Shown piece after piece: positions 25,658-33,087 of a stretch of 52,738 nucleotides of DNA. Source of the DNA: Alphaproteobacteria bacterium (lineage in GTDB: Bacteria > Myxococcota_A > UBA796 > GCA-2862545); contig JACKEO010000025.1 in NCBI GenBank assembly GCA_020632955.1, forward strand, positions 1 through 52,738, written 5' to 3'. The notes under the pieces are model-generated. The model saw nothing but the letters and a program-made list of their open reading frames with translations, searched no databases and had not been told where the DNA came from. The translations under genes were made by a program, and so were the position numbers. The first letter of the stretch is position 1. Each line of letters begins with the position of its first letter.

Positions 25658-26982
25658 GCTGGATCGCCCACGCCGAGGCGCTGGCCGACCACGTGGAGGG
25701 CCAGTGCGCGGGCGACCGCCGCTTCGCCTTCTGGGTGCAGGCGGAGGACACCGACTTCGTGCGGTTCACCCGCGGCCGGGTGCGCCAGCCGGGCACGGTG
25801 CGGCAGGCCTCCGCCACGCTGCGCTGGGTGGTGGGGGACCGCCACGCCGAGGCCGAGGTCACGCTGTCGGGTGATCGGGCCGAGGACGTGCGGCGCCTCG
25901 ATCGGCTGGTGGGCGAGCTCGACGCCCTCGTCCCCCGCCTGCCCCCCGACCCCCACCTGATGCTCCCCGACGGGGTGGAGCACACCGTCGAGGACGACGG
26001 CGGCACGGCACCCGACGCCGCCCAGGTGGTGCAGGACGTGGTGGAGGCGGCCGGCGAGGCCGACCTCGTGGGGATCTACGCCGGCGGCGCGGTGCACCGC
26101 GTCTTCCGCAACGAGCTCGGCCAGCGCAACCGCTTCACGCGGCACGGCTTCCTGCTCGACTGGTGCCTGGTGCACAGCCGCGACAAGGCCACGCAGGCCC
26201 GTCTCGGAGCCGACGTGTGGTCGCGCGAGGCCCTCGAGGCGGAGATGCGGGCCGCCCGGGAGGACCTCGAGGCCCTCGCGCGTCCGCCGGTCACCCTGGC
26301 GCCGGGGCGCTACCGCGCGTGGCTGGGGCCCCGCGCCCTCGCCGAGCTGCTGGGGCTGGTGGGCATGGACGCCTTCAGCGCCAAGGCCCTCCACGAGAAG
26401 CGCAGCCCCCTGGCCGCGCTGGCCGACGGTCGGCAGCAGCTCGATCCGCGGGTCCACCTCGCCGAGGACCTGCTGGGCGGCACCGCCCCCCGCTTCGGCA
26501 AGGAGGGCTTCGTGATGCCCGAGCGGGTGGACCTGGTGCAGGCCGGCCGGCACGCGGGCGCCCTGGTGAGCCCACGCGCCGCGCGCGAGCTCGGGCTCGA
26601 CACCACGGGGGCCGGCGTGTGGGAGCAGCCCGTGGCCCTGGCCCTGGCTGCGGGCGACCTGCCCACCTCCGAGGCGCGCGCCGCCCTGGGCACGGGCCTG
26701 TGGATCCCCGATCTCTGGTACGTCAACCACGCCGACCGCAACGCGGCGCGGCTCACCGGCATGACCCGCTTCGCCACGCTCTGGGTGGAGGACGGCGAGG
26801 TGGTGGGCCCGGTGGAGCCCATGCGCTTCGACGACACGCTGTACGGTCTGCTGGGCGACCGCCTGGAGCGGCTCGGCCAGGAGCAGGTGCTGCTCCCGAG
26901 CACGTCCACCTACGGCAGCCGCTCCACGGACTCCGTGCGCACCCCGGGCGTGCTGGTGGCAGGCCTCGAGCTGACGCTCTGA
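25654..26982 (+). CDS. pmbA: TldE/PmbA family protease subunit
   Basis: This 442-residue partner of TldD lacks the HExxxH zinc motif, as expected for TldE/PmbA. Typical segments are VRFTRGRVRQPGTVRQA near residue 32, GIYAGGAVHRVFRNELG near 143, FSAKALHEKRSPLAAL near 243, and GLWIPDLWYVNHADRN with TGMTRFATLWVEDGEVV in the C-terminal half. TldD/TldE degrades small peptides and matures some modified peptides in other bacteria; no precursor peptide is visible nearby. The ATG overlaps the tldD stop. The frame is clean throughout, in contrast to the gene before it. Confidence 0.92.
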   Translation: MSWIAHAEALADHVEGQCAGDRRFAFWVQAEDTDFVRFTRGRVRQPGTVRQASATLRWVVGDRHAEAEVTLSGDRAEDVRRLDRLVGELDALVPRLPPDPHLMLPDGVEHTVEDDGGTAPDAAQVVQDVVEAAGEADLVGIYAGGAVHRVFRNELGQRNRFTRHGFLLDWCLVHSRDKATQARLGADVWSREALEAEMRAAREDLEALARPPVTLAPGRYRAWLGPRALAELLGLVGMDAFSAKALHEKRSPLAALADGRQQLDPRVHLAEDLLGGTAPRFGKEGFVMPERVDLVQAGRHAGALVSPRAARELGLDTTGAGVWEQPVALALAAGDLPTSEARAALGTGLWIPDLWYVNHADRNAARLTGMTRFATLWVEDGEVVGPVEPMRFDDTLYGLLGDRLERLGQEQVLLPSTSTYGSRSTDSVRTPGVLVAGLELTL

Positions 26983-26983
26983 G

Positions 26984-27451
26984 ATGGCCGATCGCCGTGT
27001 CCGGATCCTCCTGGCGGCGGTCGTCGCGGGCGCGGTGCTCGCGGGGGCGTGGGGGCTGCGCGCGGGGGGCTCGGGCGAGGCCGACGCCGCGGTGCGCTCC
27101 TTCCTCGTGCCCTACGAGGCCCGCCTGCGCGCCGGCGAGGAGGAGGCCGCGTGGCGGGAGCTCACCTCGGAGCGCTACCGGGCCCACACCCCGCTGCTCG
27201 TGTACCGCACGGGGCAGGCGCGGAACCGGGAGGAGCTGGGGCCGGTGCGACGACTGATCCCGGCGCAGCAGGAAGGCGGCGCGGTCGCGGGTCCCGACGG
27301 GCGCGTGGTGCTGCGGCTGCCCGTGGCCTGGGAGGGTCGCGAGGCGACCGCGCACGCGCTCTTCGACCTCGTGCGCGAGCAGGATCGCTGGGTGCTGGAG
27401 CGCACCTGGGCGGTCACCCCGGGCGGGCTTGCCGCGCAGCGGGTGTACTGA
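26984..27451 (+). CDS. Small membrane-anchored or periplasmic protein
   Basis: The product is 155 residues: an N-terminal hydrophobic helix (about 8-25) and a compact alpha/beta domain with AAVRSFLVPYEARLRAGEE then AWRELTSERYRAHTP, the pattern of NTF2/DUF4864-like small domains. Function unknown. The ATG is one base after the pmbA stop, and its own stop overlaps the cytochrome start as TGATG, so tldD-pmbA-this gene-cytochrome form one operon. Confidence 0.75.
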   Translation: MADRRVRILLAAVVAGAVLAGAWGLRAGGSGEADAAVRSFLVPYEARLRAGEEEAAWRELTSERYRAHTPLLVYRTGQARNREELGPVRRLIPAQQEGGAVAGPDGRVVLRLPVAWEGREATAHALFDLVREQDRWVLERTWAVTPGGLAAQRVY

Positions 27452-28335
27452 TGGCCTCGTGGCGTGACGTGCTCGTGGTGTGCCTGGCGGCCCTCTTCGG
27501 CGCCCTGAGCGTGCTCGCCGTGCGCGCGTGGCTCCAGGAGCCGCGTCTCGCCGCGGTCGACCCGGTGCGCCGCGAGGCGGTGGAGGTGCCGACCGCGCTC
27601 GAGGGACCCTCCCCGGCCGAGCGGGGTCGTCACCTCGTGGACCACGTGCTGGCCTGCGGGGCCTGCCACGGCGACGGGCTGGGGGGCGCGCTCGTGGAGG
27701 GTCCAGGGGGCACGCGCATCTGGGCGCCGGACCTCACGGCCACGGGGGCCGGTGCCCGCTACGACGAGGCCGCCTGGCGGCGCGTGCTCACCGAGGGCAT
27801 CGGGCTGGGCGGGTTGCCGCTGCGCGCGATGCCGGTGGGCCGCTGGTCGACGCTGGCCTCCGACGACCTCGACGCGGTGGTCCGTCACCTCCGCACGCTG
27901 CCCGGGCCGGGGCGGCCCACGCCCCGCGACGTCTCCGGCGCCGGATGGGGGTGGTGGGCCACCGAGGACCCGGGGCTGGAGGTGTCCCCACGACGGGCGC
28001 CCGACGTGCGGCACGGGGCCTACCTGGCGGCGCTCGGGGGCTGCCTCGACTGCCACGGCGTCGACCTGCGCGGCGGGCCGGCGCGGGTGGGCACGGCCGT
28101 GGCGCCGGCGCTGGTCGGCGACGTGGGCACGCCGTGGTCGGGTGCCGATTTCGCCGCGGCCGTGCTGCGCGGCGAGGGACGCGCGGGCACCCGCCTGGGC
28201 CCGTCGATGCCGTGGCGCTTCTTCGCGGGGCTGCACGACACCGAGGTGGACGCGCTCTGGGCCTTCGTGCGGGCGCTCGACGCCGGTGAGGTCGCCGTCG
28301 CACCGCCCCCGCGCGGCGCGCCCCGCGCCCCGTAG
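27451..28335 (+). CDS. Dihaem c-type cytochrome
   Basis: This 294-residue protein has one N-terminal membrane helix (about 8-28) and two cytochrome c domains facing the periplasm. The haem sites are CGACH near residue 69 and CLDCH near 198. Each is followed by a Met-containing loop (LRAMPVGRWS and GPSMPWRFFAGL) that may supply the distal ligand. Its layout resembles dihaem cytochrome subunits of membrane dehydrogenases or monohaem-pair electron carriers, but no dehydrogenase subunit is adjacent. It ends the tldD/pmbA operon. Confidence 0.9.
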   Translation: MASWRDVLVVCLAALFGALSVLAVRAWLQEPRLAAVDPVRREAVEVPTALEGPSPAERGRHLVDHVLACGACHGDGLGGALVEGPGGTRIWAPDLTATGAGARYDEAAWRRVLTEGIGLGGLPLRAMPVGRWSTLASDDLDAVVRHLRTLPGPGRPTPRDVSGAGWGWWATEDPGLEVSPRRAPDVRHGAYLAALGGCLDCHGVDLRGGPARVGTAVAPALVGDVGTPWSGADFAAAVLRGEGRAGTRLGPSMPWRFFAGLHDTEVDALWAFVRALDAGEVAVAPPPRGAPRAP

Positions 28336-28338
28336 CGG

Positions 28339-28379
28339 CGATCGTGCCGTCCCGGACGGGATCCTCGGCCGGACGATCG
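28339..28379 (+). repeat. Inverted repeat after the cytochrome gene
   Basis: CGATCGT at 28339-28345 pairs with ACGATCG at 28373-28379. Inside, CCGTCC and GGACGG form a second inverted repeat. It follows the cytochrome stop by three bases and could act as a terminator, but no T-run follows. Confidence 0.35.
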
Positions 28380-28498
28380 TGTTGTGCAGCACGAGGGGGA
28401 CACGGTTTTCTCCTGCTTGCTCGGTCGTTTTCGATCGAAGTTGTTCGTCCCCGGGCCCGTGGACCCCTGAGATCCCGTCCGCGACGGTCCTCCCGGGC

Positions 28499-28526
28499 TT
28501 GTCGGGGGATCGAAAGCTGCTAGTCT
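28499..28526 (+). promoter_or_regulatory. Promoter of the HU gene
   Basis: TTGTCG (-35) and TAGTCT (-10) are separated by 16 bp. The 100 bp upstream are distinctly richer in T and A than the window (for example near 28403-28450), like an UP or bend region. The leader is about 75 nt. This is the most standard promoter in the window. Confidence 0.6.
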
Positions 28527-28609
28527 CTGGGAGTCTCGCGACCCGCTCCACGCCGGGGAGAGCCGCGGGCCCACCACCGCCCCTCCGGGGGCCCAGTCGG
28601 AGGACGACC

Positions 28610-28903
28610 ATGAACAAGACCGAGTTCGCGCAGAAGCTCGCCAAGAAGGCCGGGCTGTCCCAGGCGAAGGCGCTCGAGATCGTCGACATCATCTTCAGCG
28701 CCAAGAAGGGCGAGGGGATCCTGGCGGTCGAGCTCGACGCCGGCCGCAAGGTCACCATCCCGGGCTTCGGCACCTTCGGCAGCAAGAAGCGCGCCGCCCG
28801 CACGGGCCGCAACCCCTCCACCGGCGCGGTGATCCCCATCGCCGCGAAGAAGTACGTCTTCTTCAAGCCGGGCAAGACCCTGCGCGAGCGCGTCTCCGAC
28901 TGA
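28610..28903 (+). CDS. HU-family DNA-binding protein
   Basis: This 97-residue histone-like protein has the helical dimerisation part (residues 1-45), the beta-arm start (KVTIPGFGTFGSKKRAART) and the conserved GRNPSTG motif near residue 66. The end is FFKPGKTLRERVSD. HU dimers bend DNA and organise the nucleoid. It is monocistronic, with a good promoter and a strong terminator. Codons are skewed to the C-ending forms seen in highly expressed genes (for example many AAG for Lys). Confidence 0.96.
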   Translation: MNKTEFAQKLAKKAGLSQAKALEIVDIIFSAKKGEGILAVELDAGRKVTIPGFGTFGSKKRAARTGRNPSTGAVIPIAAKKYVFFKPGKTLRERVSD

Positions 28904-28977
28904 TGCGCCAGCGCGCGTGCGTCGCTCTCGGGCGGCGCACGCGGTGCGGGCCGCTCCGGCGGCCTGCACGCCCCCGG

Positions 28978-29014
28978 AAGGCCACCCACCGTGACGGTGT
29001 GGTGGCCTTTCGTC
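28978..29014 (+). terminator. Rho-independent terminator of the HU gene
   Basis: AAGGCCACC at 28978-28986 pairs perfectly with GGTGGCCTT at 29001-29009. An inner ACCG/CGGT extends the stem, and TTTCGTCGTTTC follows. Confidence 0.8.
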
Positions 29015-29052
29015 GTTTCGGGCGGGTGGGTCCGCGCAGCGCGCGCGGGCGA

Positions 29053-29060
29053 CGTTAGGC
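29053..29060 (+). promoter_or_regulatory. CGTTAGGC element before mtnB
   Basis: An exact CGTTAGGC, 19 nt before the mtnB GTG. Confidence 0.4.
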
Positions 29061-29079
29061 GGGGAGGTCCGGAGGCGCC

Positions 29080-29730
29080 GTGGACCCCAGCCCCACCGAG
29101 GTGCTCGCCCAGGCGCTCGTCGACGTCGGCAGCCGGCTGCACCGCGCCGGGCTGCTGCCGGCCACGAGCGGCAACCTCTCGGTGCGCCGCGACCCGGACT
29201 GCGTGCTGCTCACGGCCTCGGGCCTCGACAAGGGCCGCCTGCGTCCCTCCGACCTGCTGGGGTTCACGCCCGAGGGCGAGGCGCTGGGCCGGATGCTGCC
29301 CCGCCCCCGCGACGGCGCCGCGCTGCGGCCGTCGGCCGAGACGGCGCTGCACCTGCAGCTCTACCGGCGCGACCCGTCGGTGGGCGCCGTGCTGCACGTG
29401 CACGGCGAGGCGGCCACGGTGCTGTCGATGGTGGCCGAGGGCGACACGCTCGTCCTCACGGGCTTCGAGCTCCTCAAGGCGCTGCGTGGCGTCACGCACC
29501 ACGACGCGCAGGTCGCGCTGCCGATCCTCGACAACGACCAGGACATGGAGGCCCTCGCCGCGCAGGTGGAGGCCCGGCTCGACGCGGCGCCCGGGGTGCC
29601 CGGCTACCTGCTGCGTGGGCACGGGCTCTACACCTGGGGGGCCGACCTGGCCGAGGCCGAGCGACACGTGGAGGCCCTGGACTTCCTGTTTCGCTGTAAG
29701 CTGCGCCTGCGCCAGGAGGGGTGGCGGTGA
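29080..29730 (+). CDS. mtnB: Methylthioribulose-1-phosphate dehydratase
   Basis: The product (216 residues) is a class II aldolase-fold Zn enzyme that dehydrates 5-methylthioribulose-1-phosphate in the methionine salvage pathway. The start region (LHRAGLLPATSGNLSVR) and the Zn motif HVHGEA near residue 106 are typical, as is the end GHGLYTWGADLAEAERHVEALDFLF. GTG 29080 is preceded by GGAGG four nt away. Its stop overlaps the mtnD GTG as GTGA. It is the first gene of mtnB-mtnD-mtnC. Confidence 0.93.
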   Translation: MDPSPTEVLAQALVDVGSRLHRAGLLPATSGNLSVRRDPDCVLLTASGLDKGRLRPSDLLGFTPEGEALGRMLPRPRDGAALRPSAETALHLQLYRRDPSVGAVLHVHGEAATVLSMVAEGDTLVLTGFELLKALRGVTHHDAQVALPILDNDQDMEALAAQVEARLDAAPGVPGYLLRGHGLYTWGADLAEAERHVEALDFLFRCKLRLRQEGWR

Positions 29731-30266
29731 GCAGGCTGTCGATCCATGCCGTGGCCGATCCCGGTCGCGTCGTCGCCGAGTCCGTGGACGGCGACGAGAT
29801 CGCCCGGAAGCTGGGCGGCATCGGCGTGCGCTTCGAGCGCTGGGCCACGCGCAGCCTGCCCCCGTCGGCCGAGCCCGACGCCATCCTCGCCCGGTACGCC
29901 AAGGACGTGCGGCGTCTCCAGGCCGAGGGGGGCTACACCGCGGCCGACGTCATCCGCCTGCGCCCCGACAGCCCCGACGGACGGGCCCTGCGCGACCGCT
30001 TCCTCGCGGAGCACACCCACGCCGAGGACGAGGTGCGCTTCTTCGTGGAGGGTCAGGGGCTCTTCTTCCTCCACACCCGCGGCCACGTCTACCGGGTGCT
30101 CTGCGAGGCGGGCGACCTGCTGTCGGTGCCGGCGCTGATGACGCACTGGTTCGACACCGGGCCCGAGCCCCACCTCACGGCCATCCGCCTGTTCTCCAAC
30201 CCGCGCGGCTGGATCGCCGACTACACCGGCTCCGACATCGCGGAGCGCTTCCCCCTGCTGTCGTGA
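29727..30266 (+). CDS. mtnD: Acireductone dioxygenase
   Basis: This 179-residue cupin oxidises acireductone (1,2-dihydroxy-3-keto-5-methylthiopentene) with O2; the metal decides the product (Fe gives the methionine precursor, Ni gives an off-pathway product). The metal motif is EHTHAEDEVRFF (H-x-H-x3-E) with the last ligand His in MTHWFDTG. GTG 29727 is used because AGGAGG lies seven nt before it and it overlaps the mtnB stop. It also ends in a GTGA overlap with mtnC. Confidence 0.94.
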   Translation: MSRLSIHAVADPGRVVAESVDGDEIARKLGGIGVRFERWATRSLPPSAEPDAILARYAKDVRRLQAEGGYTAADVIRLRPDSPDGRALRDRFLAEHTHAEDEVRFFVEGQGLFFLHTRGHVYRVLCEAGDLLSVPALMTHWFDTGPEPHLTAIRLFSNPRGWIADYTGSDIAERFPLLS

Positions 30267-30943
30267 GTCCCGTCCGCGTGGTGCTCACCGACATCGAGGG
30301 GACGACGAGCGCGATCACCTTCGTGCACGAGGTGCTCTTCCCGTACGCGCGGGCGCGTCTGCCCTCGTGGGTGGAGGCCCACGCCCACGAGCCCCGGGTG
30401 CAGGCGGTGCTCGACGCCGTGCGCGCGGAGGCGGGCACACCCGAGGCCGGCCGGGACGAGGTGGTGACCACGCTGCTCGGGTGGATCGACGTCGACCGCA
30501 AGGCCACGCCGCTCAAGACGCTGCAGGGCTGGGTCTGGGAGGAGGGCTACCGCGACGGCGCCTACCGGGCGCACGTGTACGCCGACGCCGTGGAGGGCCT
30601 GCGCCGCTGGCACCGTGCCGGGCTGCGCCTGGCGGTCTACTCGTCGGGGTCGGTGCACGCGCAGCAGCTCTTCTTCGGCCACAGCGAGGCCGGCGACCTG
30701 CGAGCGCTCTTCTCTGCCTGGTTCGACACCTCCACCGGGCCCAAGCGCGACCCCTCCAGCTACGCGGCGATCGCCCATGCGCTCGCGGAGGCGCCTGCCG
30801 CGATCCTCTTCCTGTCGGACGTGGGGGAGGAGCTGGACGCGGCCCGCGCGGCGGGGCTGCGCACCACGTGGGTCGTGCGGCGGGGTGCGCTGCCGACCTC
30901 GAGCCACCCGGTGGTGCGCACCTTCGACGGGGTCCACCCGTGA
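30263..30943 (+). CDS. mtnC: Enolase-phosphatase E1
   Basis: This 226-residue HAD-family enzyme enolises and dephosphorylates diketo-methylthiopentyl phosphate to acireductone, the substrate of MtnD. The nucleophile loop is VVLTDIEGTTSAITF, motif II is AVYSSGSV, motif III is TGPKRDPSSY, and the final acidic motif is FLSDVGEELDAA. The GTG start overlaps the mtnD stop. No mtnA or mtnK/mtnN gene is in the window, so the early pathway steps must be encoded elsewhere. Confidence 0.94.
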   Translation: MSPVRVVLTDIEGTTSAITFVHEVLFPYARARLPSWVEAHAHEPRVQAVLDAVRAEAGTPEAGRDEVVTTLLGWIDVDRKATPLKTLQGWVWEEGYRDGAYRAHVYADAVEGLRRWHRAGLRLAVYSSGSVHAQQLFFGHSEAGDLRALFSAWFDTSTGPKRDPSSYAAIAHALAEAPAAILFLSDVGEELDAARAAGLRTTWVVRRGALPTSSHPVVRTFDGVHP

Positions 30944-31003
30944 GGACCGCCCGGGGCGGGACCGCCTCAGGAGCGGCGCCGCACGCCCGATGCGGGGAGA
31001 GCG

Positions 31004-31012
31004 TGCTAGGGT
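31004..31012 (+). promoter_or_regulatory. Extended -10 (TGCTAGGGT)
   Basis: TG-C-TAGGGT lies 21 nt before the GTG of the DUF1592 gene, giving a very short leader. Confidence 0.4.
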
Positions 31013-31032
31013 GGCGCGCTCCGAGGTGGTCC

Positions 31033-33087
31033 GTGCGTTCGCTCTGGGTGCTGGCGCTGGGTGTGGGCTGCGGGGTGGCGGAGCCGCCGGCCGCCGAGGA
31101 CTCCACCGTCCTCGACACGGGCACGCCCGACCCGCAGGCGGGCCTGGTGGACCCGGGGCGCGTGGCCCTGCGACGGCTGACGCGCGGCGAGCTGGAGCGC
31201 ACGGTGCGCGACCTGCTGGGCTTCGAGCCCGGCATCCTCGACGGCTTCCCGGTGGACGACGCCACCGACGGCTTCGACGTGGTGGGCGAGGGCCTCGCGG
31301 TGTCGCCCCTGCACGTGGAGCTCTACGAGCGCACGGCCGCGAAGATCGCCACGTGGATCCTCGACCGTCCCCTCCAGGCGCCGCTCGACGTGCGGCAGGA
31401 GCTGGAGGACGGCACCTTCTCGATCGCGGCGGCCTACGGCGGCGTGCGCGGCACCCACGTGGCGCTGTGGTCGGAGGGCGAGCTCACGGGCCAGCTCACC
31501 TTCCCGGCCGATGGCACCTACCGGGTCACCCTGGAGGCCTGGGCCGACCAGGCCGGCGACGCGCTGCCCATGGTGGGCATCGGCGTGGGCTTCGGCACGC
31601 CCGAGGTGGTGGAGATCGACGCCACCTCGTCGGCCTCGCCCGGCCGCTACGCGGTGGAGGTGGAGCTGCCGCGGGGACGTCACGCGGTCACCCTGGGCTT
31701 CCTCAACGACTTCCTCGACGGCGACGCCGATCGCAACGTCTACCTGGACGCGCTGCGCATCGAGGGCCCGCTGGACTTCGAGGTGGTCACCAACCCGGCG
31801 CGCGACCGGTGGATCACCTGCGAGCCCGACGCCCCGCCCTCCGGCATGGACGCCCGGGCCTGCGTGGCCTCCATCGTCGAGGCGCTGGCCACCACCGCCT
31901 GGCGCCGCCCGCTGGAGCCCGGCGAGCTCGACGACCTGCTCGCGGTGGTCGACGAGGTGCTCGCCGCGGGCGACCCCGCCAGCTGGGGCCTGGAGTTCGC
32001 GCTGCGGGCGATCTTCGCCAGCCCGCACTTCGTCTTCCACGTGGAGCCGCCGCCGCCGGTGGAGGGCGAGGCGCTCGTGCCCGACCACGTGCTCGCCAGC
32101 CGCCTGTCCTACCTGCTGTGGTCCAGCCTGCCCGACGCCGAGCTGCGCGCCCTGGCCGACGCCGGCACCCTGCACCGGCGCGACGTGCTGGCCGCCCAGG
32201 TCGACCGCATGCTGTCGGACCCGCGTGCCAGCGCCCTGGCCGAGGACTTCGCCGGCCAGTGGCTGATGATCCGCGCGGTGGACGACCCCACGCCCGACTT
32301 CTTCACCTACCCGCTCTTCAACGAGGGCACGCGCGCCTCGATGAAGGGCGCGATGCTGCGGCTGTTCGAGGACTTCGTGTTCGAGGACGAGCCGCTCACC
32401 CGCCTGCTCGACGGCGAGTGGACCTACGTGGACCGGGCGCTGGCCGACATCTACAAGCTGCCGCCCTTCGGCTTCGACGACGAGCTCGAGCGCTTCGACC
32501 TGGGCGACGAGGGCCGCCGCGGCTGGCTCACGCAGCCGGGCCTGCTCATGGCCACGTCCTACCCCACGCGCACCTCGCCGGTGAAGCGCGGGGTGTGGGT
32601 GATGTCGGAGCTGCTCTGCGAGACCCCCGAGGCGCCGCCGCCCGGCGTGGAGGGCTTCCCCGAGGCCACCGAGACGGCGGCCACCGTGCGCCAGCGCCTC
32701 GAGGCCCACCGCAGCAAGCCCCAGTGCGCCGTGTGCCACGACGACTTCGACCCGCTCGGCCTGGCCTTCGAGCACTACGACGGCATCGGCAAGTTCCGCG
32801 AGGCCGACGCCGGCGAGCCGGTGGACGCCTCGGGCGAGCTGCCCGACGGCACCGTGGTGGGCGGCGTGGAGGACCTGGCGGCGGTGCTCGCCGAGGACGA
32901 GCGCTTCGCCCGCTGCGCGGTGCGCAAGGCCTTCACCTACGCCCACCGCCGCGCCCCCGTGCCGGCCGACGAGCCCTACCTCGACGAGGTCCTCGCCCGG
33001 TCGCAGGCCGAGGGCTTCTCGCTGCAGGCCGTGCTCACGGCGCTGGTCACCAGCCGCACCTTCCGCATGCACGGAGCCACGCGATGA
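31033..33087 (+). CDS. DUF1592/DUF1588-type lipoprotein with C-terminal haem motif
   Basis: This 684-residue exported protein has a lipoprotein signal (WVLALGVGCGVAEPP) and a Thr/Asp linker. Domains in order are DUF1587 (RLTRGELERTVRDLLGF, about 45-110), a carbohydrate-binding-like beta region (about 130-255), DUF1595 (about 275-330), DUF1592 (about 340-450, with FASPHFVFHVE), DUF1588 (about 500-600, holding CAVCH near 564) and DUF1585 (about 625-680). Such proteins occur with DUF1552 partners in planctomycetes and myxobacteria and may bind haem c. The usual N-terminal cytochrome domain is absent. GTG 31033 follows GAGGTGG. Function unproven. Confidence 0.9.
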   Translation: MRSLWVLALGVGCGVAEPPAAEDSTVLDTGTPDPQAGLVDPGRVALRRLTRGELERTVRDLLGFEPGILDGFPVDDATDGFDVVGEGLAVSPLHVELYERTAAKIATWILDRPLQAPLDVRQELEDGTFSIAAAYGGVRGTHVALWSEGELTGQLTFPADGTYRVTLEAWADQAGDALPMVGIGVGFGTPEVVEIDATSSASPGRYAVEVELPRGRHAVTLGFLNDFLDGDADRNVYLDALRIEGPLDFEVVTNPARDRWITCEPDAPPSGMDARACVASIVEALATTAWRRPLEPGELDDLLAVVDEVLAAGDPASWGLEFALRAIFASPHFVFHVEPPPPVEGEALVPDHVLASRLSYLLWSSLPDAELRALADAGTLHRRDVLAAQVDRMLSDPRASALAEDFAGQWLMIRAVDDPTPDFFTYPLFNEGTRASMKGAMLRLFEDFVFEDEPLTRLLDGEWTYVDRALADIYKLPPFGFDDELERFDLGDEGRRGWLTQPGLLMATSYPTRTSPVKRGVWVMSELLCETPEAPPPGVEGFPEATETAATVRQRLEAHRSKPQCAVCHDDFDPLGLAFEHYDGIGKFREADAGEPVDASGELPDGTVVGGVEDLAAVLAEDERFARCAVRKAFTYAHRRAPVPADEPYLDEVLARSQAEGFSLQAVLTALVTSRTFRMHGATR

